This document shows, piece after piece, positions 8,982-17,650 of a stretch of DNA of 45,442 nt. Location: contig DIXG01000031.1 in the NCBI GenBank assembly GCA_002436005.1, forward strand, positions 1 to 45,442, written 5' to 3'. The position numbers and the translations under genes were made by a program. The DNA is from Anaerolineaceae bacterium UBA6086 (GTDB lineage Bacteria > Chloroflexota > Anaerolineae > Anaerolineales > Anaerolineaceae). The notes below the pieces were generated by a model. It was given only the letters and a program-made list of their open reading frames with translations, searched no databases and had not been told where the DNA came from. Each line of letters starts with the position of its first letter. Position 1 is the first letter of the stretch.

Positions 8982-9344
8982 ATGACCTATCAGAAAAGAA
9001 TTGGAAACCTGGGCGAAACAATTGCTGCTGAATTCCTTGAAAATAAGGGATATCAATTGATCGACCATAATTATCACACACGCTATGGGGAGCTGGACCT
9101 GGTGATGTTGGAATTGGATAGAGTTGTATTTGTTGAGGTGAAAACCCGCACATCCGATACCTTTGGGACGCCTGAAGACAGCGTCACCCCTGAGAAATTA
9201 GAGCGCCTTCAAAGTGCGGCACTGTTATGGTTGCAGGCTCATCCTGAAGTAGATGATGACTGGCGGATGGATGTTGTCTCGGTGAACCTCACTCATGATC
9301 AGCGTGTGAAAAATATTGAGCATTTTATCAATGTGGAATTATGA
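8982..9344 (+). CDS. yraN: YraN/UPF0102 family nuclease-like protein
   Basis: This 120-residue protein has the restriction-endonuclease-like fold signature of UPF0102: GNLGETIAAEFLENKGY, then RYGELDLVML and VVFVEVKTRT, where Asp, Glu and Lys form the putative metal site. Its cellular role is not firmly established; a Holliday-junction or DNA-repair function has been suggested for the family. The Shine-Dalgarno sequence is weak. The stop overlaps the miaA start by four bases. Confidence 0.9.
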   Translation: MTYQKRIGNLGETIAAEFLENKGYQLIDHNYHTRYGELDLVMLELDRVVFVEVKTRTSDTFGTPEDSVTPEKLERLQSAALLWLQAHPEVDDDWRMDVVSVNLTHDQRVKNIEHFINVEL

Positions 9345-10276
9345 ATTTTCAGACAAATAAGCCTCTGGTTGTGATCGTCGGTCCAACCGCTTCAGGTAAA
9401 ACGGCCGTTTCGATTGACCTTGCTAAACGACTTAACGGGGAGATCGTCTCAGCGGATTCGCGTTTGCTGTATCGTGGCATGGACATCGGTACTGCCAAAC
9501 CTACTGACGCAGAGCAGGAAAATGTGCCGCACCATCTGATTGATGTGGCTGACCCGGATGAAACCTGGAGCCTGGCATTGTATCAGCGCACGGCTTACCA
9601 GGTCATTGATTCCATTATGGAACGCAGTAAACTACCCATTCTTGTGGGTGGGACGGGTCAGTATGTGCGAGCAATAATTGAGGGTTGGCGGATTCCGCCA
9701 CAAGCGCCTGATGAGTCGTTGCGTGAAAGCCTTAGCCGCTGGGCTGAAATGATTGGACCGGAGGGGCTGCACCAGCGCCTTGCCACAGTAGACCCGCAAG
9801 CCGCCGAAATGATTGACTATCGCAATATGCGCAGGACTATTCGAGCGCTCGAGGTGATTCTTAACACCGGAGAGCGCTTTTCCGATTTGCGCAAAAAACA
9901 GCAATGCCGCTACACGCCGTTCATATTCGGCATTTCACGCCCACGAGAGGTTCTTTATCAACGCATCGACCAAAGAATTGACCAGATGATCGCAGATGGT
10001 TTGGTGGAAGAGGTGCAAACACTGCTACAGTCAGGATATCAAGCCGATTTACCGACCCTATCGGCGATCGGTTATGGCGAGATAATTCAATATCTGAACA
10101 ATCAGGTTTCTTTAGAGGAAGCAGTCACCCTCATCAGGCGCAATACCCGAATTTTTGTCAGGCGACAGGCGAACTGGTTCAAACCTGATGATCCGCGCAT
10201 TCACTGGGTGGAGGCTGCAGAAGGCATGGTGGACAATATGGAAGAGATGATCAGGAGATGGCTCAATGGTCTATGA
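9341..10276 (+). CDS. miaA: tRNA dimethylallyltransferase
   Basis: MiaA transfers the dimethylallyl group to A37 of tRNAs that read UNN codons. The 311 residues show the P-loop GPTASGKTAVSIDLA, the DSRLLYRGMDIGTAKP motif, PHHLIDVADPDE and LVGGTGQYVRAIIEG, all characteristic. Length and order are normal. It overlaps yraN by four bases upstream and the acyl-CoA ligase by eleven bases downstream, so the three are probably cotranscribed from the promoter at 8929. Confidence 0.97.
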   Translation: MNFQTNKPLVVIVGPTASGKTAVSIDLAKRLNGEIVSADSRLLYRGMDIGTAKPTDAEQENVPHHLIDVADPDETWSLALYQRTAYQVIDSIMERSKLPILVGGTGQYVRAIIEGWRIPPQAPDESLRESLSRWAEMIGPEGLHQRLATVDPQAAEMIDYRNMRRTIRALEVILNTGERFSDLRKKQQCRYTPFIFGISRPREVLYQRIDQRIDQMIADGLVEEVQTLLQSGYQADLPTLSAIGYGEIIQYLNNQVSLEEAVTLIRRNTRIFVRRQANWFKPDDPRIHWVEAAEGMVDNMEEMIRRWLNGL

Positions 10277-11885
10277 TACAAAGCCCTGGATAAACCATTA
10301 TGACCCTGGCGTTCCTGCTGAAATTGATATTCCAGAAATTACCCTGGTGGACCTGTTTGATGATGCTGTTCGTCAGTATGGTGATTCGGTCTGCATCATT
10401 GCTGAGGGTAAAACACTGACGTATGCGCAAGTTGATATTCTCTCCGATAGCATTGCGCGTTATCTATTTTCACGAGGAATCCGAAAAGGAGATTGTGTTG
10501 GGCTCTTACTTCCTAATACCGCTGAATTTGTCATCGGTTATTACGCCACTCTGAAGATTGGTGCTGTTGTGATGGCGATGAACCCGGCTTACAGGCCAGC
10601 AGAGATCGCACAGCTTGCAGAAGAATCGGGATTGAGGGTCTTGATCTTGCCTGCGGAACGCCACGATAGCATAAAGTCTATTTCCGGGCGGATGGAGGTG
10701 ACATCGCTGGTGATTGTGGGGGATTGGGAGGATCAAGGGGATGCTCAGGATGTTGCCTGGAATGCAGTCCTCAAGGATTTTTCTGAAGGTGAGAAAGTAA
10801 ACGCCGATGTTCAGCCGGAGGATCCTGCAGTATTTCAGTATTCGGGGGGAACCACGGGGACGCCCAAATGTGCAATTGGTTTACACCGCAACCTGGTGGC
10901 GAATGTCTTTCAATTTAACCGGTGGCTTGTCAACACCCGACCGGGTGAGGAAACAGTGCTGGTTGCTATCCCTGCCTATCACGTGTATGGAATGGTTTTG
11001 GGGATGAACCTGGCAGTTAAAATGGGAGCCAGGATGGTCCTGGTCGCCAATCCGACGGACCTGGACAGTCTGCTGGCGGCAATCGAAAAATATCAGGCAA
11101 CCGTCTTTCCGGGCGTTCCCAATCTGTATGCTGCCATCAATCACTATCCACCTGTTTTGGAAGGCAAGTATGATTTATCCTCGATCAAGGCTTGTATCTC
11201 TGGTTCGGCAACCCTGCCGCTGAGGGTCAAACGAGAGTTTGAGGCACTCACACACGGGCATTTGGTGGAAGGTTATGGTCTTTCGGAAGCACCCACAGCC
11301 ACACACTGCAACCCGGTGCTTGGCGAAAACAAAGCAGGTTCGATCGGTTTGCCCTTGCCGAATGTATCATGCAAAGTCGTGGATATGGAAACAGGCACCC
11401 GGGAAATGCCCGTAGGTGAGATTGGTGAGTTGATTGTGAGAAGCCCGCAGGTGATGGCAGGGTATCATCATAACGAGGCTGAAACGGCAATGGTGTTGAG
11501 AGAGGGTTGGCTTTTTACGGGGGACATTGTCCGCATGGACGAAGATGGTTATTTTTACATTGTGGATCGTAAAAAGGATGTCATCAAGGTGGGCGGATTC
11601 CAGGTTTGGCCGAATGAGATTGAGGCAGTGATCGGGCAGCATCCCAAGGTGCGGGAGGTGGCAGCATCAGGGATTGTGGATGAAAATGGGGCTGAATTTG
11701 CTAAAGCCTGGATTGTTTTGCGGGAGGGTGAAACCAGCACGCAAGAGGAAATCCAAGCTTATTGTGACCGTTATCTGACTTCATACAAAATTCCCAAAGC
11801 AGTTGAGTTTGTGCAATCGCTGCCAAAAACCCGGGTGGGAAAGGTCTTACGCCGTGTGCTTGCCAGTGAAAAGCGTGAATCGTAA
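10266..11885 (+). CDS. Long-chain acyl-CoA synthetase (AMP-forming)
   Basis: This 539-residue member of the ANL superfamily activates a carboxylic acid, probably a fatty acid, with ATP and CoA. It has the P-loop-like YSGGTTGTPKCAIGLHRN (about 192-209), the VEGYGLSEAPTATH motif (A5), LFTGDIVRMDEDGYFYIVDR (A7-A8) and the catalytic lysine region LPKTRVGKVLRRVL near the C-terminus. The N-terminus (PWINHYDPGVPAEIDIPEI) matches FadD-type ligases. It follows miaA with an eleven-base overlap and ends at a strong terminator. Chain-length preference is unknown. Confidence 0.92.
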   Translation: MVYDTKPWINHYDPGVPAEIDIPEITLVDLFDDAVRQYGDSVCIIAEGKTLTYAQVDILSDSIARYLFSRGIRKGDCVGLLLPNTAEFVIGYYATLKIGAVVMAMNPAYRPAEIAQLAEESGLRVLILPAERHDSIKSISGRMEVTSLVIVGDWEDQGDAQDVAWNAVLKDFSEGEKVNADVQPEDPAVFQYSGGTTGTPKCAIGLHRNLVANVFQFNRWLVNTRPGEETVLVAIPAYHVYGMVLGMNLAVKMGARMVLVANPTDLDSLLAAIEKYQATVFPGVPNLYAAINHYPPVLEGKYDLSSIKACISGSATLPLRVKREFEALTHGHLVEGYGLSEAPTATHCNPVLGENKAGSIGLPLPNVSCKVVDMETGTREMPVGEIGELIVRSPQVMAGYHHNEAETAMVLREGWLFTGDIVRMDEDGYFYIVDRKKDVIKVGGFQVWPNEIEAVIGQHPKVREVAASGIVDENGAEFAKAWIVLREGETSTQEEIQAYCDRYLTSYKIPKAVEFVQSLPKTRVGKVLRRVLASEKRES

Positions 11886-11907
11886 AGCACAACTTGCATA
11901 TAGAATC

Positions 11908-11941
11908 AAAAACAGGCTGCGCAACGCTCAGCCTGTTTTTT
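11908..11941. terminator. Bidirectional rho-independent terminator
   Basis: The arms AACAGGCTG (11911-11919) and CAGCCTGTT (11929-11937) are perfect complements around a 9-base loop, with A-runs before and T-runs after. It serves both the acyl-CoA ligase (+) and the convergent ftsH (-). Confidence 0.92.
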
Positions 11942-11960
11942 GATTATTGGAAAGTGGTAT

Positions 11961-13817
11961 TTAGATTTTTTCTGGAATACCGCTGTTTTTCTTGACTGGC
12001 GTCGGGAAAAGAGCCTGGAATTCATCAGCATTGATGGTTTCAACTTCCAGCAATCTCTCAGCAATTGTGTCAAGCTGTGAGCGGTATTGCGTGAGAATAT
12101 CTTTTGATTTTTGATAGGCTTCCTGTACCAAATTCTGGATGGCAGAGTCGATCTTTTGAGCAATGTGCTCAGAGAAATCGCGCTGTTCGGAGATCTCACG
12201 ACCGAGGAAAACCAGTTCTTCTTTTTTGCCATAGACCATTGGTCCAAGTTCTTCACTCATTCCCAGGCGCATGACCATTGTTCGTGCTAATTTGGTGACG
12301 CGTTCCAGGTCATTGGATGCGCCCGAGGTGATATCGTTAAAGACAACTTCTTCAGCGGCGCGTCCACCCAGGAGGACAATCATGTCGCTCAGGATCTGTT
12401 TGCGGGATTTTAAGTTCCGATCCTCTTCCGGGAAAGCAATGGTATAACCACCAGCGTCACCGCGGGAGATGATGGAAATCTTCTGGACGGTATCGGCTTC
12501 AGGCAGGGCGTTGATGACCACTGCATGGCCTGCTTCGTGATAAGCGATGATTTTCTTTTCATCCTCATTAATCAATCGGCTCTTACGCTCCGGACCGGCA
12601 ATCACGCGCTCAATAGCTTCCATAAACTCAGGTTGTTCGATCACTTTTTTCTCGCGTCGAGCCGCCAGGATAGCGGCTTCGTTCACAAGGTTTTCAATAT
12701 CAGCGCCGACAAATCCAGGGGTTGACCGGGCAATATCGTGTAGGTCAACATCTGGTGACACCGGTTTACCTTTGACATGGACTTCAAGGATCTCTTCCCG
12801 TCCTTTGATATCCGGGCGGTCCAGCACTACACGCCGGTCAAAACGACCAGGCCGCAATAGCGCAGGATCAAGAATGTCAGGTCGGTTGGTCGCGGCAATG
12901 ATGATGACATTGGTATCGGTATCGAACCCGTCCATCTCGACCAGGAGCTGGTTGAGTGTCTGTTCGCGCTCGTCGTGGCTTCCGCCCAGACCGGCGCCGC
13001 GATGGCGACCGACAGCATCAATTTCGTCAACAAAAACAAGGGCAGGTGAGTGTCTTTTTGCCTGCTCGAACAGGTCACGCACACGGCTGGCACCTACACC
13101 GACGAACATTTCAACAAATTCAGAACCAGAAATTGAGAAGAATGGCACACCGGCTTCTCCTGAAACGGCTTTTGCCATGAGGGTCTTACCTGTGCCGGGC
13201 GCGCCAACCAGAAGGACGCCCTTCGGAATCCGGGCGCCGAGGGCAATGAATTTCTGCGGCTCGCGTAAAAATTCGACAATTTCCTGCAATTCCTCTTTGG
13301 ATTCATCGACACCGGCGACATCATCAAAGGTAACGGTGGGATGATCTCCGGTAAACATGCGTGCTTTGGACTTCCCAAAGGACATTGCAGCGTTGTTGCT
13401 GCCCTGTGCCTGGCGGAAAATGAAAAAGAACAGCCCGATCAGGATGATGAACGGCAAAATATAGCTGGCGAGGGAGACAATCACAAGCAAAGGGCTGGGC
13501 AACTTGATTTCTACCGAGATATTTTCAGCTGCTAAATCCTCAGGTGTAACGCCCAATCCTAACAGCTGATCAATCAGAGGTGAGTTGGGGTCTTTGGTTG
13601 AGGTCTTGATAGCATCACTATCTTTGTAAGTGATTTCTAATCTGCTTTCATTCTCAATGATCGATTTGACCCGTCCTTCACGGATGTCCGTGGCAAGTTT
13701 ATTGAACGGGATGATATCTGAGCCGGCTGATTGTTGATTAACACTAAAAAATACCATCGCAATGATTGCTGTGAACAGCAATATGTAGATGATAAACGAT
13801 TGGTTGCGTGATTTCAC
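11961..13817 (-). CDS. ftsH: ATP-dependent zinc metalloprotease FtsH
   Basis: This membrane-anchored AAA+ protease degrades damaged or regulatory membrane and cytosolic proteins. There are two N-terminal membrane segments (about 7-26 and 108-135) enclosing an extracytoplasmic loop. The AAA module has Walker A GAPGTGKT (205-212), Walker B FVDEID (to 267) and the second region of homology (to about 329). The zinc site is HEAGH (427-431). The 618 residues are normal. The start is GTG at 13817, with GGAGG five bases upstream. A palindrome covers its likely promoter (13867-13900). Confidence 0.97.
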   Translation of the reverse strand: MKSRNQSFIIYILLFTAIIAMVFFSVNQQSAGSDIIPFNKLATDIREGRVKSIIENESRLEITYKDSDAIKTSTKDPNSPLIDQLLGLGVTPEDLAAENISVEIKLPSPLLVIVSLASYILPFIILIGLFFFIFRQAQGSNNAAMSFGKSKARMFTGDHPTVTFDDVAGVDESKEELQEIVEFLREPQKFIALGARIPKGVLLVGAPGTGKTLMAKAVSGEAGVPFFSISGSEFVEMFVGVGASRVRDLFEQAKRHSPALVFVDEIDAVGRHRGAGLGGSHDEREQTLNQLLVEMDGFDTDTNVIIIAATNRPDILDPALLRPGRFDRRVVLDRPDIKGREEILEVHVKGKPVSPDVDLHDIARSTPGFVGADIENLVNEAAILAARREKKVIEQPEFMEAIERVIAGPERKSRLINEDEKKIIAYHEAGHAVVINALPEADTVQKISIISRGDAGGYTIAFPEEDRNLKSRKQILSDMIVLLGGRAAEEVVFNDITSGASNDLERVTKLARTMVMRLGMSEELGPMVYGKKEELVFLGREISEQRDFSEHIAQKIDSAIQNLVQEAYQKSKDILTQYRSQLDTIAERLLEVETINADEFQALFPTPVKKNSGIPEKI

Positions 13818-13866
13818 TTAGTCCTCCATCGTGATCATACGATTAATTCTTATCTTATTAAACCTC

Positions 13867-13900
13867 TGGTATTATACCAACCCCTAAAGGGTTATACCAG
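13867..13900 (-). promoter_or_regulatory. ftsH promoter region with palindromic operator candidate
   Basis: On the minus strand an extended -10 TTGG-TATAAT occurs at 13871-13880. It is embedded in the perfect palindrome TGGTAT-T-ATACCA (13867-13879). A further half-site, TATACCAG, lies at 13893-13900, and AACCC/GGGTT arms lie between them. No good -35 box is seen. A repressor site overlapping the -10 is an inference. Confidence 0.5.
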
Positions 13901-13927
13901 TTGCCAGAGACAATATTTATAAATCTT

Positions 13928-15106
13928 TTAGATATCTAATAAAACTTTGCTTTGGTGAAGATGCAAGCGATCATGTTTTGAGGCAAATGAGATCAATTCG
14001 CGGATGGTGGTCTTGCTGAAAACCGCATGATTAACATGATGATCCAGCCATTGGCGATGCGTTAGTTCATCGATCGCCAAAAGGGAATCCAAGCGTGTTT
14101 GCAGAAAGAGTTCAAATCCTTCGGAAGCATCTCGGTGCTGATAGTCCCTTTCCTTAGCCCACTGGCTGGTATCCACTGGAGTGATCACCCGATCAGGATG
14201 TGCCAAAAGGGATTGCCATTGTGGAGTGAACACCTCTTTTTCGTAATCGGCAAGATGCCAGAGCACTTCAACCATACTCCACTCATGATCAGAGGGTTTG
14301 TGGTGCAGTAGGTTATTTTCATAAAGTCTTATCCAGGAATCAAATACGGCCGGGGTGGAGCGCAGGATCGCCTGGTGGGTTTCAATTCCGCCTTCTGGAG
14401 AGAAAGGGGTTGACGATTGGGCGTTTATCAAAAAAGGTTTGACCGAAGAAAGCTGGCCAGAAGCAATATGGGTTGATTGTTGCTCATCAGTTACCCAAAA
14501 GGTGTTTATCCCCAGAAATTCTGCTGGCAGGATGTCAGAATTGAAGTCGTCACCCACCATCACAGCAGGTTTTTCAGGCCAGCCGAGACGCCCAAGACAT
14601 TCTGCATAGTAGGTCAGGTGGGGCTTGGTAAAGTGGAAATCGTCGTAGGTGGTGATAAATTCAAAGTCAGCGGGGTTCAATCCAGCCCATTCCGTCCGCT
14701 GCTGAGATGCTGTTTCTGGAAACAGGGGATTGGTCGCAATTGCCAGGGTGAATTGCTGCTGCTTGCACCATTCAATTAGCGTCTGTGTATCCGGGTCTTG
14801 TTGGGTAATCGAACGCAGTTTTGGAAATTCTTCTTGATAGAACCTTCGCAGATCATCCTGACAGGTTTGTTTGTCAATGCCCAAAGGTGCATAGAAATTT
14901 TCGGCGAAGACCTCTTCCAGCATCTGCCCTGGGTTCTGGTTTTTCGTCATCTGATGGACAGCATACCGGATTTGATCGATGATTTTTCGCTGCGGTGCAT
15001 GGTGTGAGAGTGCATCCCCCAGAGCGACAAAGTATTCGGGTATAAAATCGTCAATGTTCGTTTGGAGCAGGGTGTGGTCCAAATCGAATAGCACGGTCAA
15101 TGTCAT
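13928..15106 (-). CDS. HAD-family hydrolase fused to a DinB-like domain
   Basis: Residues 1-225 are a HAD hydrolase with the nucleophile motif FDLDHTLL, a TNP motif II, Lys in FTKPHLTYYAECLGRLG, and the acidic motif MVGDDFNSDILPAEFLGI. Residues about 240-392 resemble a DinB/YfiT-type four-helix domain: HEWSMVEVLWHLADYEKEVF in the middle, and HAVFSKTTIRELISFASKHD then RLHLHQ at the end. These carry the three His that normally bind a metal. The combination suggests a phosphatase coupled to a thiol- or metal-dependent activity, but the substrate is unknown. The gene overlaps the upstream cysteine-rich gene by four bases (ATGA). Confidence 0.85.
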   Translation of the reverse strand: MTLTVLFDLDHTLLQTNIDDFIPEYFVALGDALSHHAPQRKIIDQIRYAVHQMTKNQNPGQMLEEVFAENFYAPLGIDKQTCQDDLRRFYQEEFPKLRSITQQDPDTQTLIEWCKQQQFTLAIATNPLFPETASQQRTEWAGLNPADFEFITTYDDFHFTKPHLTYYAECLGRLGWPEKPAVMVGDDFNSDILPAEFLGINTFWVTDEQQSTHIASGQLSSVKPFLINAQSSTPFSPEGGIETHQAILRSTPAVFDSWIRLYENNLLHHKPSDHEWSMVEVLWHLADYEKEVFTPQWQSLLAHPDRVITPVDTSQWAKERDYQHRDASEGFELFLQTRLDSLLAIDELTHRQWLDHHVNHAVFSKTTIRELISFASKHDRLHLHQSKVLLDI

Positions 15107-15432
15107 TTGGATTCTTTAAACTGATCCAGGATTGGATGACACTCACTGCACCCGACATAGGGGTTTGCCACAATTTCGTGAACCTTGGTGCAGTAGGCTG
15201 TGATTTTCACTTTTTGTCCAATTCCCAGGAAGCCGCGTTTGATCTCACCGGATAAAATCATGTTTGGGCATGTATTTGCCCTGACAATGTCCGGAACCGG
15301 GCAAGTTTTACAATGCTTGATTTCCCAGGGTGGATTTGATTTTCCGATTAGCCGGCATTCTTCGTGCTGTTTTCCACGATGATAATCGCCGTAAAAATAG
15401 GGGCATTCTTTTCCTGTGGATGGAACTCTCAT
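15103..15432 (-). CDS. Conserved cysteine-rich protein of unknown function
   Basis: The 109 residues contain eight cysteines: C10, C26, C41 and C44 in HCKTCPVP, C55, C81, and C95 and C98 in VGCSECHP. There is also a His-rich start, CPYFYGDYHRGKQHEECRL. The pairs of cysteines suggest binding of zinc or an Fe-S cluster. I do not recognise a named family. The stop overlaps the start of the HAD-DinB gene, so the two proteins probably act together. A terminator hairpin lies only about 14 bases upstream of its ATG, so its expression may depend on readthrough from efp or on a separate promoter. Confidence 0.75.
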   Translation of the reverse strand: MRVPSTGKECPYFYGDYHRGKQHEECRLIGKSNPPWEIKHCKTCPVPDIVRANTCPNMILSGEIKRGFLGIGQKVKITAYCTKVHEIVANPYVGCSECHPILDQFKESK

Positions 15433-15445
15433 GGCTTCTCTTTGT

Positions 15446-15472
15446 AAAACCGGATCCTGGAAGGGATCCGGC
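15446..15472 (-). terminator. Rho-independent terminator after efp
   Basis: The arms CCGGATCC at 15464-15471 and 15450-15457 pair perfectly around a 6-base loop. TTTT follows on the minus strand (15446-15449). It separates efp from the cysteine-rich gene. Confidence 0.8.
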
Positions 15473-15501
15473 TCTGATACTCAAATCATGGTCTTGTTTG
15501 T

Positions 15502-16059
15502 TTACACGCGGGTCAGATATTCACCGTTGCGGGTGTCAACTTTGATGGTGTCGCCTTCACCGACAAAGGAAGGCACCTGGACTTCGAGTCCGGTTTCGGT
15601 AATCACTTTTTTGGTTACGCCGGTGGCGGTATCGCCGCGGACGGATGGTTCAGCACTGGTTATCAGAAGATCTACCGAGGTGGGCAATTCCACATCCAGC
15701 GCTTCAGTTTCATAGAACATCAGCTTGACATCCATATTGGGCTTCAAGAAACCTGCCTGATCACCCACAATTTCCTTGTTGACGGAATATTGCTCGTAAT
15801 TCTTGTTGTCCATGAAGTAATAAAACCGCTCGTCTTCATATAAAAAAGACGAATTATGGTATTCCAGGCGAACATCCTGGACCCGGTTTCCTGAGCTGAA
15901 GGTCATGTCCAACGTGGTTCCTTTGCGCAGGTCGCGTGCTTTGATGCGAATGGTCGCCTGTCCACGGCCTGGTTTGTTGTGCGCGTAATCTATTACTTTA
16001 TAAAGGTCACCATCCTGTTCAAATGTGACCCCTTTGCGTAATTCGTTGACATCAATCAT
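15502..16059 (-). CDS. efp: Translation elongation factor P
   Basis: EF-P relieves ribosome stalling at polyproline stretches. The 185 residues comprise the KOW-like domain I and two OB domains, with the C-terminal signature region VPSFVGEGDTIKVDTRNGEYLTRV. The tip loop of domain I reads NKPGRGQA, so the residue equivalent to the modified Lys34 of E. coli is an Arg at position 32. AGAGGA precedes the ATG. A TTGTAA-17-TATAAT promoter lies upstream. Confidence 0.97.
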   Translation of the reverse strand: MIDVNELRKGVTFEQDGDLYKVIDYAHNKPGRGQATIRIKARDLRKGTTLDMTFSSGNRVQDVRLEYHNSSFLYEDERFYYFMDNKNYEQYSVNKEIVGDQAGFLKPNMDVKLMFYETEALDVELPTSVDLLITSAEPSVRGDTATGVTKKVITETGLEVQVPSFVGEGDTIKVDTRNGEYLTRV

Positions 16060-16075
16060 CTTATAAATCCTCTGA

Positions 16076-16128
16076 CTTTCTGTAGAAAATAACAGAAAGA
16101 TTATAGCCCAGTCAGACGCTGTTTACAA
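16076..16128 (-). promoter_or_regulatory. efp promoter with 8-base inverted repeat at the transcript start
   Basis: On the minus strand TTGTAA (16123-16128) and TATAAT (16100-16105) are 17 bases apart. Directly after the -10, ACAGAAAG (16092-16099) and CTTTCTGT (16076-16083) form a perfect inverted repeat. It spans the expected start site and could be an operator or a 5' hairpin. Confidence 0.7.
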
Positions 16129-16302
16129 GTGAGGATTGTGGCATGTCATTTAAAGATGAAAAGTGAAGGATTGTGGCATCCTGCCAGGATAATATTTTGT
16201 AATAAGGAGAATTCTAAAAATTACCAAAGGTCGCTGTTTAAAGTTAGCTGCCTGATGAGCTTTTCTCTATTGTTCACAGACACGGGAAATCAGCGATATA
16301 AT
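16127..16302 (+). promoter_or_regulatory. Intergenic region efp / GNAT gene: direct repeat and candidate promoter
   Basis: The 362-base gap 16060-16421 holds an imperfect direct repeat, AAGTGAGGATTGTGGCAT at 16127-16144 and again with one extra A at 16161-16179. It also holds a plausible promoter, TTCACA (16273-16278) with an 18-base spacer to TATAAT (16297-16302), for the downstream gene. A 68-codon open frame in this gap has no support. Confidence 0.4.
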
Positions 16303-16421
16303 CTACCTTTGAGGCGGTTGGTCATGATCGTATGATCAGCTCATTTTAAGGGTACCATAACCCAAGCAGGATTTATTTGTTTAACAATTAGAAATCAATC
16401 TTTTATTTGGAAGAGGTAATG

Positions 16422-17552
16422 ATGGTCAATATTCGCAAAGTAAATTTATCGTCAAAATCAGAGGTTAACGCTTTTATCCAGGTTTCATTTGACCTGTACG
16501 CAAATCACCCGCAGTGGGTGCCGCCCTTCATCACTGACATCAGAACGATGATGAATCCTAACAAACACCCATACTATGAACATTCGGATGCTGAGTTTTT
16601 TATCGCTGAAAAGGATGGCAAAGCAGTTGGCAGGATAGCGGCTCTGGAGAACAAGCCCTTCAATCGATATCACGAGGCAAAAGATGCGGAATTTTATCTA
16701 TTTGAGTGTGTTGACGACCAGCAAGTGGCAGATGCGCTTTTTGAGACGGTATTTGAGTGGGCAAAAGCGCGTGGATTGAATAAATTGGTGGGTCCCAAAG
16801 GGTTTGGCCCGTTGGATGGTTATGGTATTCAAATCGAGGGCTTCGAACATCGCCAGATGATGAACATGATGAATTATAACTATCCCTATTACCGGGATCT
16901 GGTTGAAAATTTGGGGTTTACCAAAGTTGTTGATTTCGTTTCCAGTCATGTGCAGCCGCAAAATTTCCAGCTGCCGCCAAAGGTGCGCAGGGCTTCAGAA
17001 ATTGCACAAAAACGTCGAACGTTTGAAGTCCTCAATTTTAAAAATAAGCGTCATCTTCTCCAATGGGCTGGCAGGATTGGCGAGGCATATAACAAGGCTT
17101 TTGTGAACAACTGGGAGTACTATCCCTTATCTCAACGCGAAATTGACTTTGTGGTGAGCAATGTTATGACCATTGTGGACCCCAACCTGATCAAGATCAT
17201 CGCTAAAGATGGCGAAGTGGTTGGATTTGTCTTACCCTTCCCCGATGTCTCTGCAGCCATGCAGAAGAATGGCGGAAAGCTGGGTCCGATTGCAATCCTG
17301 AGATTGCTAATGGAAATCAAACGGACGGATTGGATTTCCTTCAACGGTGTGGGTATATTGCCGGAATACCAGGGGTTAGGTGGCAACGCGGTGATGTATG
17401 CGGAATTAGAAAAAGCCATGCATGCCAATGAGCAATTTATCCACTCAGAGCTAACCCAGGTGGCGGAGACCGCAGAACAGATGCGGAAAGACCTGAAGAA
17501 CCTTGGTGTACAATTTTATAAGAACCATCGCGTGTATCACAGGAATCTGTAA
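16422..17552 (+). CDS. GNAT-fold protein, large N-acetyltransferase-like family
   Basis: The 376 residues look like a two-part GNAT protein of a family often annotated only as hypothetical or N-acetyltransferase. The N-terminal half has DAEFFIAEKDGKAVGRIAAL, a typical GNAT strand pair, followed by GPKGFGPLDGYGIQIEGF. The C-terminal half has a likely acetyl-CoA site, GVGILPEYQGLGGNAVMYAEL. The substrate is unknown. The start is ATG at 16422, five bases after AAGAGG; ATG at 16419 is also possible. Confidence 0.75.
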   Translation: MVNIRKVNLSSKSEVNAFIQVSFDLYANHPQWVPPFITDIRTMMNPNKHPYYEHSDAEFFIAEKDGKAVGRIAALENKPFNRYHEAKDAEFYLFECVDDQQVADALFETVFEWAKARGLNKLVGPKGFGPLDGYGIQIEGFEHRQMMNMMNYNYPYYRDLVENLGFTKVVDFVSSHVQPQNFQLPPKVRRASEIAQKRRTFEVLNFKNKRHLLQWAGRIGEAYNKAFVNNWEYYPLSQREIDFVVSNVMTIVDPNLIKIIAKDGEVVGFVLPFPDVSAAMQKNGGKLGPIAILRLLMEIKRTDWISFNGVGILPEYQGLGGNAVMYAELEKAMHANEQFIHSELTQVAETAEQMRKDLKNLGVQFYKNHRVYHRNL

Positions 17553-17650
17553 GGTAGTAAATGCACCGGTGCAGAAGACTGCATTATGATTGGCTGTTCA
17601 TTTGCGCCGATCGCACATGGGTCAGGCTTTGACCCCAAAGGAGGATCTTC

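Noticed and set aside
12547..13344. Antisense open frame of 265 codons, rich in Ser and Arg
   Set aside because: It is the complement of the ftsH AAA domain. Low-complexity composition is typical of an antisense shadow.
16129..16335. 68-codon frame between efp and the GNAT gene
   Set aside because: No ribosome site, no domain, and it crosses a direct repeat and a promoter candidate.
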